The position numbers were made by a program, and so were the translations under genes. This document shows, piece after piece, positions 1 to 6,916 of a stretch of 12,222 nt of DNA. Origin of the DNA: an uncultured Eubacteriales bacterium (GTDB taxonomy: Bacteria; Bacillota_A; Clostridia; Christensenellales; Aristaeellaceae); the NCBI GenBank assembly GCA_902766515.1, contig CACXEB010000279.1:1-12222 (forward strand). The letters are read 5' to 3'. Numbering within the stretch: position 1 is the first letter of the stretch; each line of letters starts with the position of its first letter. The notes below the pieces were generated by a model, which worked only from the letters and a program-made list of their open reading frames with translations, was not told where the DNA came from and did not search any database.

Positions 1-156
1 GTGACGCCCCAGCGCCGCCTCGATATAGACCTTCAGGTTCTGTTTGATCTGCTCCTGGCCCACGTATTCCCTGAGCTGCTTCGGCCGCAGGGTACTGTCC
101 GTATCCCCGTCTTCGGCACGCATGGAAGCGGACATCAAACGGTCAAATTCACTCAT
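1..156 (-). CDS. ruvB: Holliday junction branch migration ATPase RuvB, N-terminal fragment
   Basis: Only the first 52 codons are in the window; the gene runs off the left edge. The ATG at 156 is preceded by a GGGGAGGTAAGGA ribosome binding site that overlaps the end of ruvA. The fragment begins MSEFDRLMSAS and contains LRPKQLREYVGQEQIKQNL, the typical RuvB N-terminal segment (L-R-P-x-x-L-x-x-Y-x-G-Q) that precedes the Walker A region. RuvB is the hexameric AAA+ motor that drives branch migration of Holliday junctions together with RuvA. The three-base gap from ruvA and the order ruvC-ruvA-ruvB support the call. Walker motifs and the DNA-binding winged helix lie outside the window, so integrity of the rest cannot be judged. 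Confidence 0.93.
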   Translation of the reverse strand, partial: MSEFDRLMSASMRAEDGDTDSTLRPKQLREYVGQEQIKQNLKVYIEAALGRH

Positions 157-159
157 TCC

Positions 160-768
160 TTACCTCCCCGAACTCATGCCGCGCAACGCCAGCATGATCA
201 GCTGCGCGGGGTCGTCGCTCTGCCCGGATACGTCCTTGACGGCGCGGGCCGCCTCCTGGGCGGTATAGCCCAGGGAAACCAGGCCCTGGATCGCTTCGCT
301 CAGGGTGTCGGTGACCGGGATTTCCGCCGCGGGGGCACCTCCCGGCAGGATCTCCTGCAGTTCCGCGTCGCTGACCTTTTCCTTCAATTCGAGCGCGATG
401 CGCTGGGCAGTCTTTTTCCCGATGCCCTGCGCCCGGCTCAGCGCCTGGATATTGCCCGTCATGATGGCCAGTGTCAGTTCGCGCAGCGGCAGGCTGCTCA
501 GGATCTGGACGGCGGTCTTGGGTCCGATGCCCGTCACCGATGTCAGCCGGCTGAACATGTGCTTTTCCTCCATGGAAGAAAAACCGTACAGCTCCAGAAG
601 GTCCTCCTTCACATTCAGGACCGTGAACAGCCTGGTCTGTTCGCCGACAGGCGGCAGCGCCGAAAGCGTGTTCATGCTGCAGATCAGCAGAAATCCGACA
701 CCGTGAACATCCAGGACGGCTTCATTGGGACCTTTGGATGCGACTTTTCCTTCCAGATAGGCGAACAT
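160..768 (-). CDS. ruvA: Holliday junction branch migration complex subunit RuvA
   Basis: The 202-residue product has the usual RuvA length. Residues 1-63 (MFAYLEGKVA...LYGF) form the OB-fold domain. Two helix-hairpin-helix motifs follow, around residues 73-92 (SVTGIGPKTAVQIL) and 108-127 (QGIGKKTAQRIALEL). After an acidic/proline linker near 135-155, a C-terminal domain (TLSEAIQGLVSLGYTAQEAARAV) provides the RuvB-interacting three-helix bundle. RuvA tetramers bind the four-way junction and load the RuvB motor. The ATG at 768 has a GGAGGAAG ribosome binding site; ruvC ends 19 bases upstream and ruvB begins 3 bases downstream, so the three resolvasome genes are co-transcribed. Nothing is missing from the expected architecture. 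Confidence 0.97.
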   Translation of the reverse strand: MFAYLEGKVASKGPNEAVLDVHGVGFLLICSMNTLSALPPVGEQTRLFTVLNVKEDLLELYGFSSMEEKHMFSRLTSVTGIGPKTAVQILSSLPLRELTLAIMTGNIQALSRAQGIGKKTAQRIALELKEKVSDAELQEILPGGAPAAEIPVTDTLSEAIQGLVSLGYTAQEAARAVKDVSGQSDDPAQLIMLALRGMSSGR

Positions 769-787
769 GGTGCTACTTCCTCCGGTG

Positions 788-1282
788 CTATTTCATCATG
801 AACTGGGTTTTCATCGGCCCGGTGTTAAAGTGCGTCAGGGCGGCGGCCACCGCGTCAGCCGCGTCGTCCGGACGGATGATGTCCGGCAGTTTCAGCATGA
901 GCCGGACCATGTGCTGGATCTGGTGCTTATCCGCTTTTCCATACCCGACCACGGCCTGCTTGATCTGCATGGGCGTGTATTCGTAGATCCGGTCCGTATA
1001 CTTCGCGCAGGCACTCAGCGCGCTGCCGCGGGCTGCGCCGACATTGAGCGCCGTCGTGACGTTGCGGGCAAAAAACAGCTCTTCGAATACGATATCATCC
1101 GGCTTGTACAGACTGAGAAGATCCGATACATCGTCATAGATCTTCCGCAGGCGTTCAAACATCCTCATGTCCGGCGTCGTAATGACGGCTCCCGCGGCCA
1201 CCAGGACCGGCTGGCGGTCCCTGACATCCAGGATGCCGTATCCCATGGTGGCCAGACCGGGATCGATCCCCAGGATTCTCAC
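788..1282 (-). CDS. ruvC: Crossover junction endodeoxyribonuclease RuvC
   Basis: The 164-residue protein is a full-length RuvC, the dimeric RNase H-fold nuclease that cuts Holliday junctions symmetrically. The four acidic metal ligands are visible: D7 in MRILGIDPGL, E67 in VFEELFFARN, and D140 and D143 in RPDDAADAVAAALTH, with the spacing expected of the E. coli D7/E66/D138/D141 set. The start is GTG at 1282, which overlaps the TGA stop of the upstream lipid kinase gene as GTGA, pointing to translational coupling. The next gene, ruvA, starts 19 bases after its stop. The C-terminal tail (TGPMKTQFMMK) is short and basic. The family assignment is secure. Confidence 0.97.
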   Translation of the reverse strand: MRILGIDPGLATMGYGILDVRDRQPVLVAAGAVITTPDMRMFERLRKIYDDVSDLLSLYKPDDIVFEELFFARNVTTALNVGAARGSALSACAKYTDRIYEYTPMQIKQAVVGYGKADKHQIQHMVRLMLKLPDIIRPDDAADAVAAALTHFNTGPMKTQFMMK

Positions 1283-2169
1283 CGCGTTTCTCCCTCCGCC
1301 GGCCTGTACAGCATCAGGGAAGCTGGACGGATGCTGATCTCCGCCTCGTCCAGCGTCAGGATCTCCCCGTCAATATTGACGCGGAGCCGGTCCCCCCAGA
1401 TATGGAGACGCTGGATATACCGGTGCGTGGTCTCCGGAAATTCCTCGATTTTTCCCTTCAGGAGTCCGGGAAGCACGGAAAACATCCGGCTCCTGGTCAT
1501 GCTGCTGATGGTCAGGAAATCCAGCCTGCCGTCGTCCGGCACCGCGTGCGGCGCGATCGGGATCCCGCCGCCGATAAAACGCCCGTTGCCAATGGCCATG
1601 ACCAGCAGGTTTTCTTCCCGGACTTCGCCGCCGTCCACGCTGTACCGAACCCGCGTATCGTGGTAATGCAGGATGGTCTGGATGACGCCGTGCAGATAGG
1701 GCAGGATCCCTTTTACGACCTTCTTGGCCTTTTCTGCGTAATCCAGCACCATGACGTCAAACCCGCAGCCGCATTCATTGATGAAAAGGCGGTCATTGAT
1801 CCGGACCGTATCCACGGGACGCGGCGGAGAATGAAGGATGATATCGAGCGCCTGTTCGGTATCCGCCGGGATATGAAGGGTCTTGATAAAGTCGTTGCCG
1901 GTCCCTGCGGCGATAATGCCGAGCGGCGTGTCCGTACCGGCAAGGCTTTGGGCGACTTCGTGCAGCGTTCCGTCCCCGCCGACAGCGATCACGGCGTCCG
2001 CGCCGGCCGCGAGCGCTTCCTTGGTCAGCTGGACAGCGTGCATGGGAAACGCCGTGTGATGGCAGGTGCAGCTCAGACCGGCCTGATGAAGAAGGTCAAC
2101 CGTTTTCTCGCCGATGGCTTTTCCGATGCCGTTGCCGGAGGTCGGGTTGCAAATCACATGATAGTTCAT
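1279..2169 (-). CDS. Diacylglycerol kinase family lipid kinase (DagK/YegS/BmrU type)
   Basis: The 296-residue product matches the soluble DAGK-catalytic/YegS family in length and motifs. The N-terminal NPTSGNG (residues 8-14) and AVGGDGTLHEV (62-72) form the nucleotide-binding part with the GGDGT signature; GTGNDF (89-94) follows. The C-terminal beta-rich lobe carries PDDGRLDFL (211-219) and the conserved NIDGE (265-269). Family members phosphorylate diacylglycerol or related lipids with ATP, returning diacylglycerol to phosphatidic acid for phospholipid synthesis; the exact lipid cannot be read from sequence. No membrane segment is evident, so it is probably cytosolic and peripheral to the membrane. 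It starts 24 bases after the comEA-like gene with only a weak GAAGTGAA ribosome binding site, and its stop overlaps the ruvC start. DgkB in Bacillus is the nearest functional model, but dgkB is not asserted. Confidence 0.92.
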   Translation of the reverse strand: MNYHVICNPTSGNGIGKAIGEKTVDLLHQAGLSCTCHHTAFPMHAVQLTKEALAAGADAVIAVGGDGTLHEVAQSLAGTDTPLGIIAAGTGNDFIKTLHIPADTEQALDIILHSPPRPVDTVRINDRLFINECGCGFDVMVLDYAEKAKKVVKGILPYLHGVIQTILHYHDTRVRYSVDGGEVREENLLVMAIGNGRFIGGGIPIAPHAVPDDGRLDFLTISSMTRSRMFSVLPGLLKGKIEEFPETTHRYIQRLHIWGDRLRVNIDGEILTLDEAEISIRPASLMLYRPAEGETR

Positions 2170-2193
2170 ACGCAGTTCACTTCAAAGCGGGGA

Positions 2194-2535
2194 TCAGTCG
2201 TCCCCTTCAAAAACGATCAGCGGCAGGATGCGTTCGAGTACCTTGGGACCGATTCCGTTCACACAGAGCAGGTCGGAGGGGTAATGAAAATCGCCGTGTT
2301 CCTCCCGCTCTGTGACGATCCGCCCGGCGATCACCTTTCCGATGCCGGGGAGCGCTGTCAGCTCCTGAGCGGTGGCGGTATTGACGTTCAGCCCTGACCG
2401 CGCAGGCAGCTCATCCGCGGTATCTGCCGCCGTCAGAGCGCGGACGGGCGGCTGGTTCAGATACGCATGGGGCATCCTGCCTCTGTCCCGGACAGCACAC
2501 CAGATACCGCAGAAAGCGACAGCCAGGAGCATCAC
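2194..2535 (-). CDS. comEA: ComEA-like helix-hairpin-helix DNA-binding protein, membrane anchored
   Basis: The C-terminal half (about residues 48-110, counting from GTG 2535) is a ComEA-type HhH domain: LNVNTATAQELTALPGIGK, then a second hairpin CVNGIGPKVLERILPL. ComEA proteins are membrane-anchored receptors that bind incoming double-stranded DNA during transformation. The N terminus here is hydrophobic (MMLLAVAFCGIWCAV) and is followed by a basic segment and a short linker. The start is doubtful: GTG 2535 has no ribosome binding site and truncates the membrane segment. In-frame codons upstream, back to a TAG at 2572-2574, encode KAGRRLTVITAAV, which would supply the rest of the helix and its positive flank. 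A CTG at 2554-2556 would restore most of it. No comEB or comEC is in the window, so a role in DNA uptake is inference. Confidence 0.82.
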   Translation of the reverse strand: MMLLAVAFCGIWCAVRDRGRMPHAYLNQPPVRALTAADTADELPARSGLNVNTATAQELTALPGIGKVIAGRIVTEREEHGDFHYPSDLLCVNGIGPKVLERILPLIVFEGDD

Positions 2536-2571
2536 TGCCGCGGTGATAACAGTCAGGCGCCGCCCTGCTTT

Positions 2572-2742
2572 CTAGTGACGCTCAGTGAAGCCGACGCGGG
2601 CAATGCAGCGCCTGGCGGCTCTGTACACCCGCGTCAGCAGCGGCTCAAACATCTCATCCAGCGCGTCGGTACATGTTTCAAAATCGCGGCGCAGCTGGCG
2701 GAGCTCCGCCTGTTCGCCGGCGGACAGCGCTTCGCCGCTCAT
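2572..2742 (-). CDS. Small hypothetical protein, 56 residues, between cysS and comEA
   Basis: This short reading frame begins at an ATG whose ATGA overlaps the TGA stop of cysS and ends at TAG. The product starts MSGEALSAGEQAELRQLRR and looks helical throughout: an acidic, charged first half (residues 4-35, ending in DALDEMFEP) and a basic amphipathic second half (LLTRVYRAARRCIARVG). It has two cysteines, no signal peptide and no membrane segment. I do not recognise a family. Support comes from the stop-start overlap, the otherwise unexplained 170-base gap in a tightly packed operon, and codon use like the neighbours. Its frame is the same as that of comEA, and only the TAG separates them, so it could instead be the 5' part of a longer comEA frame. 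In many Bacillota the gene after cysS is Mini-RNase III (mrnC); this product does not resemble it. Confidence 0.5.
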   Translation of the reverse strand: MSGEALSAGEQAELRQLRRDFETCTDALDEMFEPLLTRVYRAARRCIARVGFTERH

Positions 2743-4142
2743 TGAATGGCGCGGCGTACGCTCTGTCCCTGGGCGGTATCCTCTACGATATAGCCGCGCT
2801 GTTTCAGCTCATCACGCAGGCTGTCGGACGCCTTCCAGTCCTTGTTTTTCCGTGCCTCGCTCCTGGCGTCCACGAGCGCCTGGATGTCATCCGGCAGCTT
2901 CATTTCGGCTTTCTGCATGAAGAGCCCCAGGACATCCGCGAAGGAGGTCAGCGTTTCATAGGCCTTGATGATCGCGGCCAGCGCGGAATCGGCGTTGAGG
3001 CTGACATGGATATCCTGGACCAGGCTGAAGATCACGCCCAGTGCGTCCGCGGTGTTCAGGTCGTCATCCATCGCCTCATCGAAACGTGTGACAGCTTCTT
3101 CTGTCCGTTTGATGAAATCGGCTTCCGCTGCTGTGACCGGCTTGTCCTGCGCGTGTCCCTGCAGGAAAAGCAGCTGGTCCCGCGCGTTATAGAGCCTGAT
3201 CAGGGAGGAATGCGCCTGCGCGATCATATCGCGGCTGAAGTTGAGCGGGCTGCGATAGTGCGCGCTGAGCATGAAGAACCGGACATCCTCTGCGGAGAAG
3301 TCCTTCAGGATATCCCGGACAGTGAAGAAATTGCCCGCTGATTTGGACATTTTTTCATTGTCGATGTTGATGAAGCCGTTATGCATCCAGTACCGCGCCA
3401 GCGGCTTGCCGGTCGCGCCTTCCGATTGGGCGACTTCGTTTTCGTGATGGGGGAACAGCAGGTCCTTTCCGCCGCCGTGAATGTCGAAGGTCTCGCCCAG
3501 GTATTTCATGCTCATTGCGGAGCATTCAATATGCCAGCCGGGCCGGCCGGGGCCCCAGGGACTGTTCCAGGAGGGTTCGCCGGGCTTGGCCGCTTTCCAG
3601 ACGGCGAAATCAGCCGGATTCTTTTTGTCCGTGTCCACGTCGATCCGGGCGCCCGCTTCCAGGTCATCCAGGTTCTGGCCGGATAGCCTTCCGTAGCCGG
3701 GAAACGCCTTCGTATCAAAGTATACGTCCCCGTTGACGGTATAGGTCAGGCCGTTTTTTTCCAGCCGGCGGATCAGTTTGATAATATCCCCGATATGCTC
3801 GGTGGCGCGGGGATGAACGGTCGCCGGGCGGATACCCAGCGCCGATGCGTCGCGGAAGTACTCCTCGATAAAATGGTCGCCGAGTTCCTTGACGGTGATT
3901 CCGTCCTCGTTGGCGCGGCGGATCATTTTGTCATCGATATCCGTAAAGTTCTGGACAAAGGTCACCTTGTACCCGCGGAATTCCAGGTACCGGCGCAGGA
4001 CATCGAACACGATGAACGGACGCGCGTTGCCGATATGGAAATAGTTATACACCGTCGGACCGCAGGCGTACATGCGGATTTCACCCTCATGCAGGGGAAC
4101 GAGTTCTTCCTTTTTCCGGGTAGCGCTGTTATAAATTCTCAT
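2739..4142 (-). CDS. cysS: Cysteine--tRNA ligase
   Basis: The 467-residue class I synthetase attaches cysteine to tRNA-Cys. The HIGH-type signature is HIGN at residues 36-39 (YNYFHIGNARP) and the KMSKS loop is at 264-268 (NEKMSKSAGN). The active-site zinc ligands that select cysteine are all present: C27 in YACGPT, C207 in WHIECSAMS, and H232 and E236 in FPHHENEVAQSE. The alpha-helical anticodon-binding region follows, ending in a C-terminal segment (ARKNKDWKASDSLRDELKQRGY) typical of the family. ATG 4142 lies inside the 3' end of cysE (14-base overlap), with a GGAGGAAG ribosome binding site in the cysE coding region, so cysE and cysS are probably translationally coupled. The cysE-cysS order is common in Bacillota and links cysteine synthesis to its use. 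The gene is complete. Confidence 0.98.
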   Translation of the reverse strand: MRIYNSATRKKEELVPLHEGEIRMYACGPTVYNYFHIGNARPFIVFDVLRRYLEFRGYKVTFVQNFTDIDDKMIRRANEDGITVKELGDHFIEEYFRDASALGIRPATVHPRATEHIGDIIKLIRRLEKNGLTYTVNGDVYFDTKAFPGYGRLSGQNLDDLEAGARIDVDTDKKNPADFAVWKAAKPGEPSWNSPWGPGRPGWHIECSAMSMKYLGETFDIHGGGKDLLFPHHENEVAQSEGATGKPLARYWMHNGFINIDNEKMSKSAGNFFTVRDILKDFSAEDVRFFMLSAHYRSPLNFSRDMIAQAHSSLIRLYNARDQLLFLQGHAQDKPVTAAEADFIKRTEEAVTRFDEAMDDDLNTADALGVIFSLVQDIHVSLNADSALAAIIKAYETLTSFADVLGLFMQKAEMKLPDDIQALVDARSEARKNKDWKASDSLRDELKQRGYIVEDTAQGQSVRRAIQ

Positions 4143-4836
4143 GTGTTGCTTCCTCCGATGTGTTGGTCGTATGGGATGGGGGATTGGCCGGATCCGGGGC
4201 AGGGCGCTTCATGGACGCTACGGTTTCCCTGAGGGCTTCGATCTCCCGCTGGAGCGTCTGCAGACGGTCAAGCACCGGGTCGGGCAGGTTGCCGTGCTCA
4301 AGGTCGATATCCGGCACCTGGCCGTGCCGCCGCACGATGCGGCCAGGGTTGCCGACGACGGTACAATGATCCGGCACGTCCTTCAATACGATCGCCCCCG
4401 CGCCGATCTTGACATGGTCGCCGATGTTGATCGGGCCGAGCACCTTGGCGCCCGCGCCGATTGTGACATGATTTCCGATGGTAGGATGCCGCTTGCCGGT
4501 GTCCTTGCCGGTACCGCCCAGCGTCACGCCCTGGTACAGCGTCACATCCGAACCGATGACAGCGGTTTCGCCGATCACCACACCGCTGCCGTGGTCGATG
4601 AACAGCCTTGGCCCGATCTCGGCGCCCGGATGGATTTCAATGCCCGTCTTGTGCCGGGTCCGCTGTGAAAGCCAGCGCGCGTACAGGTAATGGCCCCGCT
4701 GGTAGGCTTTATGGGCGCGGTGATGCCGCATGATCGCACGGAATCCGGGATAACAGAACAGCACCTCAAAGCGGCTGTGGACCGCCGGATCGCGGGACAT
4801 GACCGTGCTGATTTCTTCATTCAGTCGTTTGAACAC
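4129..4836 (-). CDS. cysE: Serine O-acetyltransferase (EpsC/CysE type)
   Basis: The enzyme makes O-acetylserine from serine and acetyl-CoA, the first committed step of cysteine synthesis. The 235-residue product has the short N-terminal helical region of Bacillus-type CysE (residues 1-62), then a left-handed beta-helix of hexapeptide repeats from about residue 65 to 170. The catalytic histidine is H82 in FIDHGSGVVIGE, with E67 in GIEIHP at the position of the enteric aspartate. TLGGTGKDTGKRHPTIG (105-121) is the acetyl-CoA and serine loop. After the family-typical LPDPVLDRLQTL comes a proline/threonine-rich tail of about 27 residues (from 209), part of it overlapping cysS. The start is GTG 4836, chosen because the N terminus aligns with the family; the AAAGGAG upstream is about 15 bases away, longer than usual. 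ppk ends 10 bases upstream. Confidence 0.96.
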   Translation of the reverse strand: MFKRLNEEISTVMSRDPAVHSRFEVLFCYPGFRAIMRHHRAHKAYQRGHYLYARWLSQRTRHKTGIEIHPGAEIGPRLFIDHGSGVVIGETAVIGSDVTLYQGVTLGGTGKDTGKRHPTIGNHVTIGAGAKVLGPINIGDHVKIGAGAIVLKDVPDHCTVVGNPGRIVRRHGQVPDIDLEHGNLPDPVLDRLQTLQREIEALRETVASMKRPAPDPANPPSHTTNTSEEATHENL

Positions 4837-4846
4837 TGGACGTTTC

Positions 4847-6901
4847 TCATTCTCCTTTTTCCATTCCGCGGTACAATGGATCCGCCGAACTGATATTCTG
4901 CTCCTGGGCGTTGATTTCCGGCTGGTGTCTGTCCGCGCGGCGGTAGGAACCGCCCTTGGTCAGACACCAGGCTTTTGTATTGTCTTCCGTCTCCAGCCGG
5001 AGCTCCTCGGTGATGCGCTGACAGATGGCTTCATCCTCGATCGGGAACATCAGCTCGACCCGTTTATCCAGGTTGCGGGTCATCAGGTCTGCGCTCGAAA
5101 GATACATCACGGGGGAGCCGCGGTGATGGAAGGAATAGACGCGCGCGTGCTCCAGAAAACGTCCGACAATGGAGCGGACATGGATGTTGGGCCGGCCCTT
5201 TACGCTCAGACAGCACGGACCGCGCACGATCAGCGTGATCGGTACGCCTTTGTCAGCGGCTTTATACAGCTGGTCGATCATTCTCCGGTCCGTCAGGCCG
5301 TTGATCTTGATCACGATACCGCAGGGCTCATCCTCTTCAGCAGCCTTCGCTTCTTCATGAATCAGCTCCGTCAGCCGCTCGCGGATGCCGTGGGGGGAGG
5401 CCACAAGCCGGGTCATGCTGTGTGTCTCCGCGAATCCGGTTACCAGATTGAAGAAGGTGCTCGCGTCCATTCCGATCACCGGATCGGCCGTCAGCAATCC
5501 CATGTCGGTGTACAACCTGGCGGTGACATCATTATAGTTGCCTGTGCCCAGGTGTACGTACCTGGCCAGGTTGCCGCCTTCACGGCGGATGACCAGGGTG
5601 ATCTTGGAATGGCACTTGTAGTTCGGTACGCCATAGATCACGTGGCAACCGGCTTTTTCAAGCGCGATACACCAGTTGATATTGTTCTCCTCGTCAAAGC
5701 GCGCGCGGACCTCGATCAGCACGGTGACCTGCTTGCCGTTCCGGGCGGCCCGCTCCAGCGCCGCGACGACGGGGCTTTTTCCGCTCACCCTGTACAACGT
5801 CTGCTTGATGGCCAGCACATCCGGATCGTCCGCCGCTTCCTGCAGGAGGCGCAGCACCGGTTCAAACGAATCATAGGGATGATGCAGGAAGAGCGGCCCC
5901 TGCTCCCGGATGACCGTAAAGATGTCCTGTCCGTTCCGGAAGGCTTCGTCCAGCCTGGGCTGGTACGGCGGGAACCGAAGGTCATCGCAGCCCGGCAGGC
6001 CAGCGATCTCCTTCATCAGGAAATTCAGGTTGATCGGGCCGGGAATGTAGAAGACGGCGCGGGTGCTCATGCCAAGGTATTTTTTCAGCATCAGCATGAG
6101 CCTGTTGTCCAGCTGTTCCGGTACTTCCAGACGGACGATCCGGCCATATTTGCGCCGCTTCAGGTTTTTGCGCATCTCCACCAGGAGCGCCTGCGCATTG
6201 GAGTCATTGTAATAAAAATCCTGGTTGCGCGTGATCCGGAAGGGCTGGCAGACCACCGGCTTGACCCCGAAAATCTTATTCGCGCTGGCCGTGATCAGGT
6301 CTTCCAGCAAGACGCCGCGCGCCCGGCCTTCGCCTTCTGGCAGCAGGACGACGCGCTTCAGGTTCTGCGGGACGGGCAGCAGGGCAAAGCGCAGCGGCTG
6401 GCCAGGAGTTTTCGGGGGAAGCAGGATCGCCAGGTGCAGACATCGCGCCGCGAGGAGTGGGAACGGCCGCCTGGCGTCGATCGCGTAGGGCGTCAGCAGG
6501 GGAGCAACCTCGCTGTCGAAGAAATTGCTGATCCATTCCGACTGCGCTCCGGTCAGGTCCTTCATCCTGAGCAGGTGGATGCCTGCCTCCTTCAGGCGGG
6601 GCAGGTACTGCTGCTGGAAGATTTCATACTGACGGTTGACCTGCTTGCGCACGGCCACATGAATGCGCGCCAGCTGCTCGTTCGGTGTCATGCCGGCAAT
6701 ATCGCATTCCCTGCTGCCGGATGTCAGGTCGCGTTCCAGCGACCCGACGCGGACCATGAAAAACTCGTCCAGGTTGCTCTCGCAAATGGCCAGGAACTTT
6801 CCCTGCTCCAGCAGCGGATTATCCGGATTGACCGATTCCTCGAGCACGCGCCGGTTAAACCGGATCCAGCTCAGTTCTCTGTTGTAATAATGCTTTGTCA
6901 T
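4847..6901 (-). CDS. ppk1: Polyphosphate kinase 1
   Basis: The 684-residue PPK1 reversibly transfers the gamma phosphate of ATP to inorganic polyphosphate. The N-terminal domain begins YYNRELSWIRFNRRVLEE (residues 5-22) and CESNLDEFFMVRVG (40-53), both hallmarks of the family. The head domain spans roughly 110-310. In the catalytic C-terminal half, IKQTLYRVSG (365-374), VLIEVRARFDEENNI (394-408) and the phosphorylated histidine H431 in YKCHSKITL are intact, as are LGTGNYN (451-457), the second conserved histidine H585 in RFLEHARVY, and SSADLMTRNLDKRVEL (602-617). The C-terminal 35 residues are variable. ATG 6901 has an AAAGGA ribosome binding site that overlaps the stop of the metallophosphoesterase gene 15 bases upstream. 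No exopolyphosphatase gene is in the window. Confidence 0.97.
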   Translation of the reverse strand: MTKHYYNRELSWIRFNRRVLEESVNPDNPLLEQGKFLAICESNLDEFFMVRVGSLERDLTSGSRECDIAGMTPNEQLARIHVAVRKQVNRQYEIFQQQYLPRLKEAGIHLLRMKDLTGAQSEWISNFFDSEVAPLLTPYAIDARRPFPLLAARCLHLAILLPPKTPGQPLRFALLPVPQNLKRVVLLPEGEGRARGVLLEDLITASANKIFGVKPVVCQPFRITRNQDFYYNDSNAQALLVEMRKNLKRRKYGRIVRLEVPEQLDNRLMLMLKKYLGMSTRAVFYIPGPINLNFLMKEIAGLPGCDDLRFPPYQPRLDEAFRNGQDIFTVIREQGPLFLHHPYDSFEPVLRLLQEAADDPDVLAIKQTLYRVSGKSPVVAALERAARNGKQVTVLIEVRARFDEENNINWCIALEKAGCHVIYGVPNYKCHSKITLVIRREGGNLARYVHLGTGNYNDVTARLYTDMGLLTADPVIGMDASTFFNLVTGFAETHSMTRLVASPHGIRERLTELIHEEAKAAEEDEPCGIVIKINGLTDRRMIDQLYKAADKGVPITLIVRGPCCLSVKGRPNIHVRSIVGRFLEHARVYSFHHRGSPVMYLSSADLMTRNLDKRVELMFPIEDEAICQRITEELRLETEDNTKAWCLTKGGSYRRADRHQPEINAQEQNISSADPLYRGMEKGE

Positions 6902-6916
6902 CGTAACAGCCGTCCT

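Noticed and set aside
767..2397. Overlapping plus-strand open frames of about 300 and 331 codons
   Set aside because: They are antisense to ruvC, the lipid kinase and comEA, and their translations are low-quality Arg/Gln/His-rich sequences without motifs.
4837..4850. ATG at 4850 near AAAGGAG as the cysE start
   Set aside because: It is out of frame with cysE (14 bases from GTG 4836), and the GTG start gives the family-typical N terminus.
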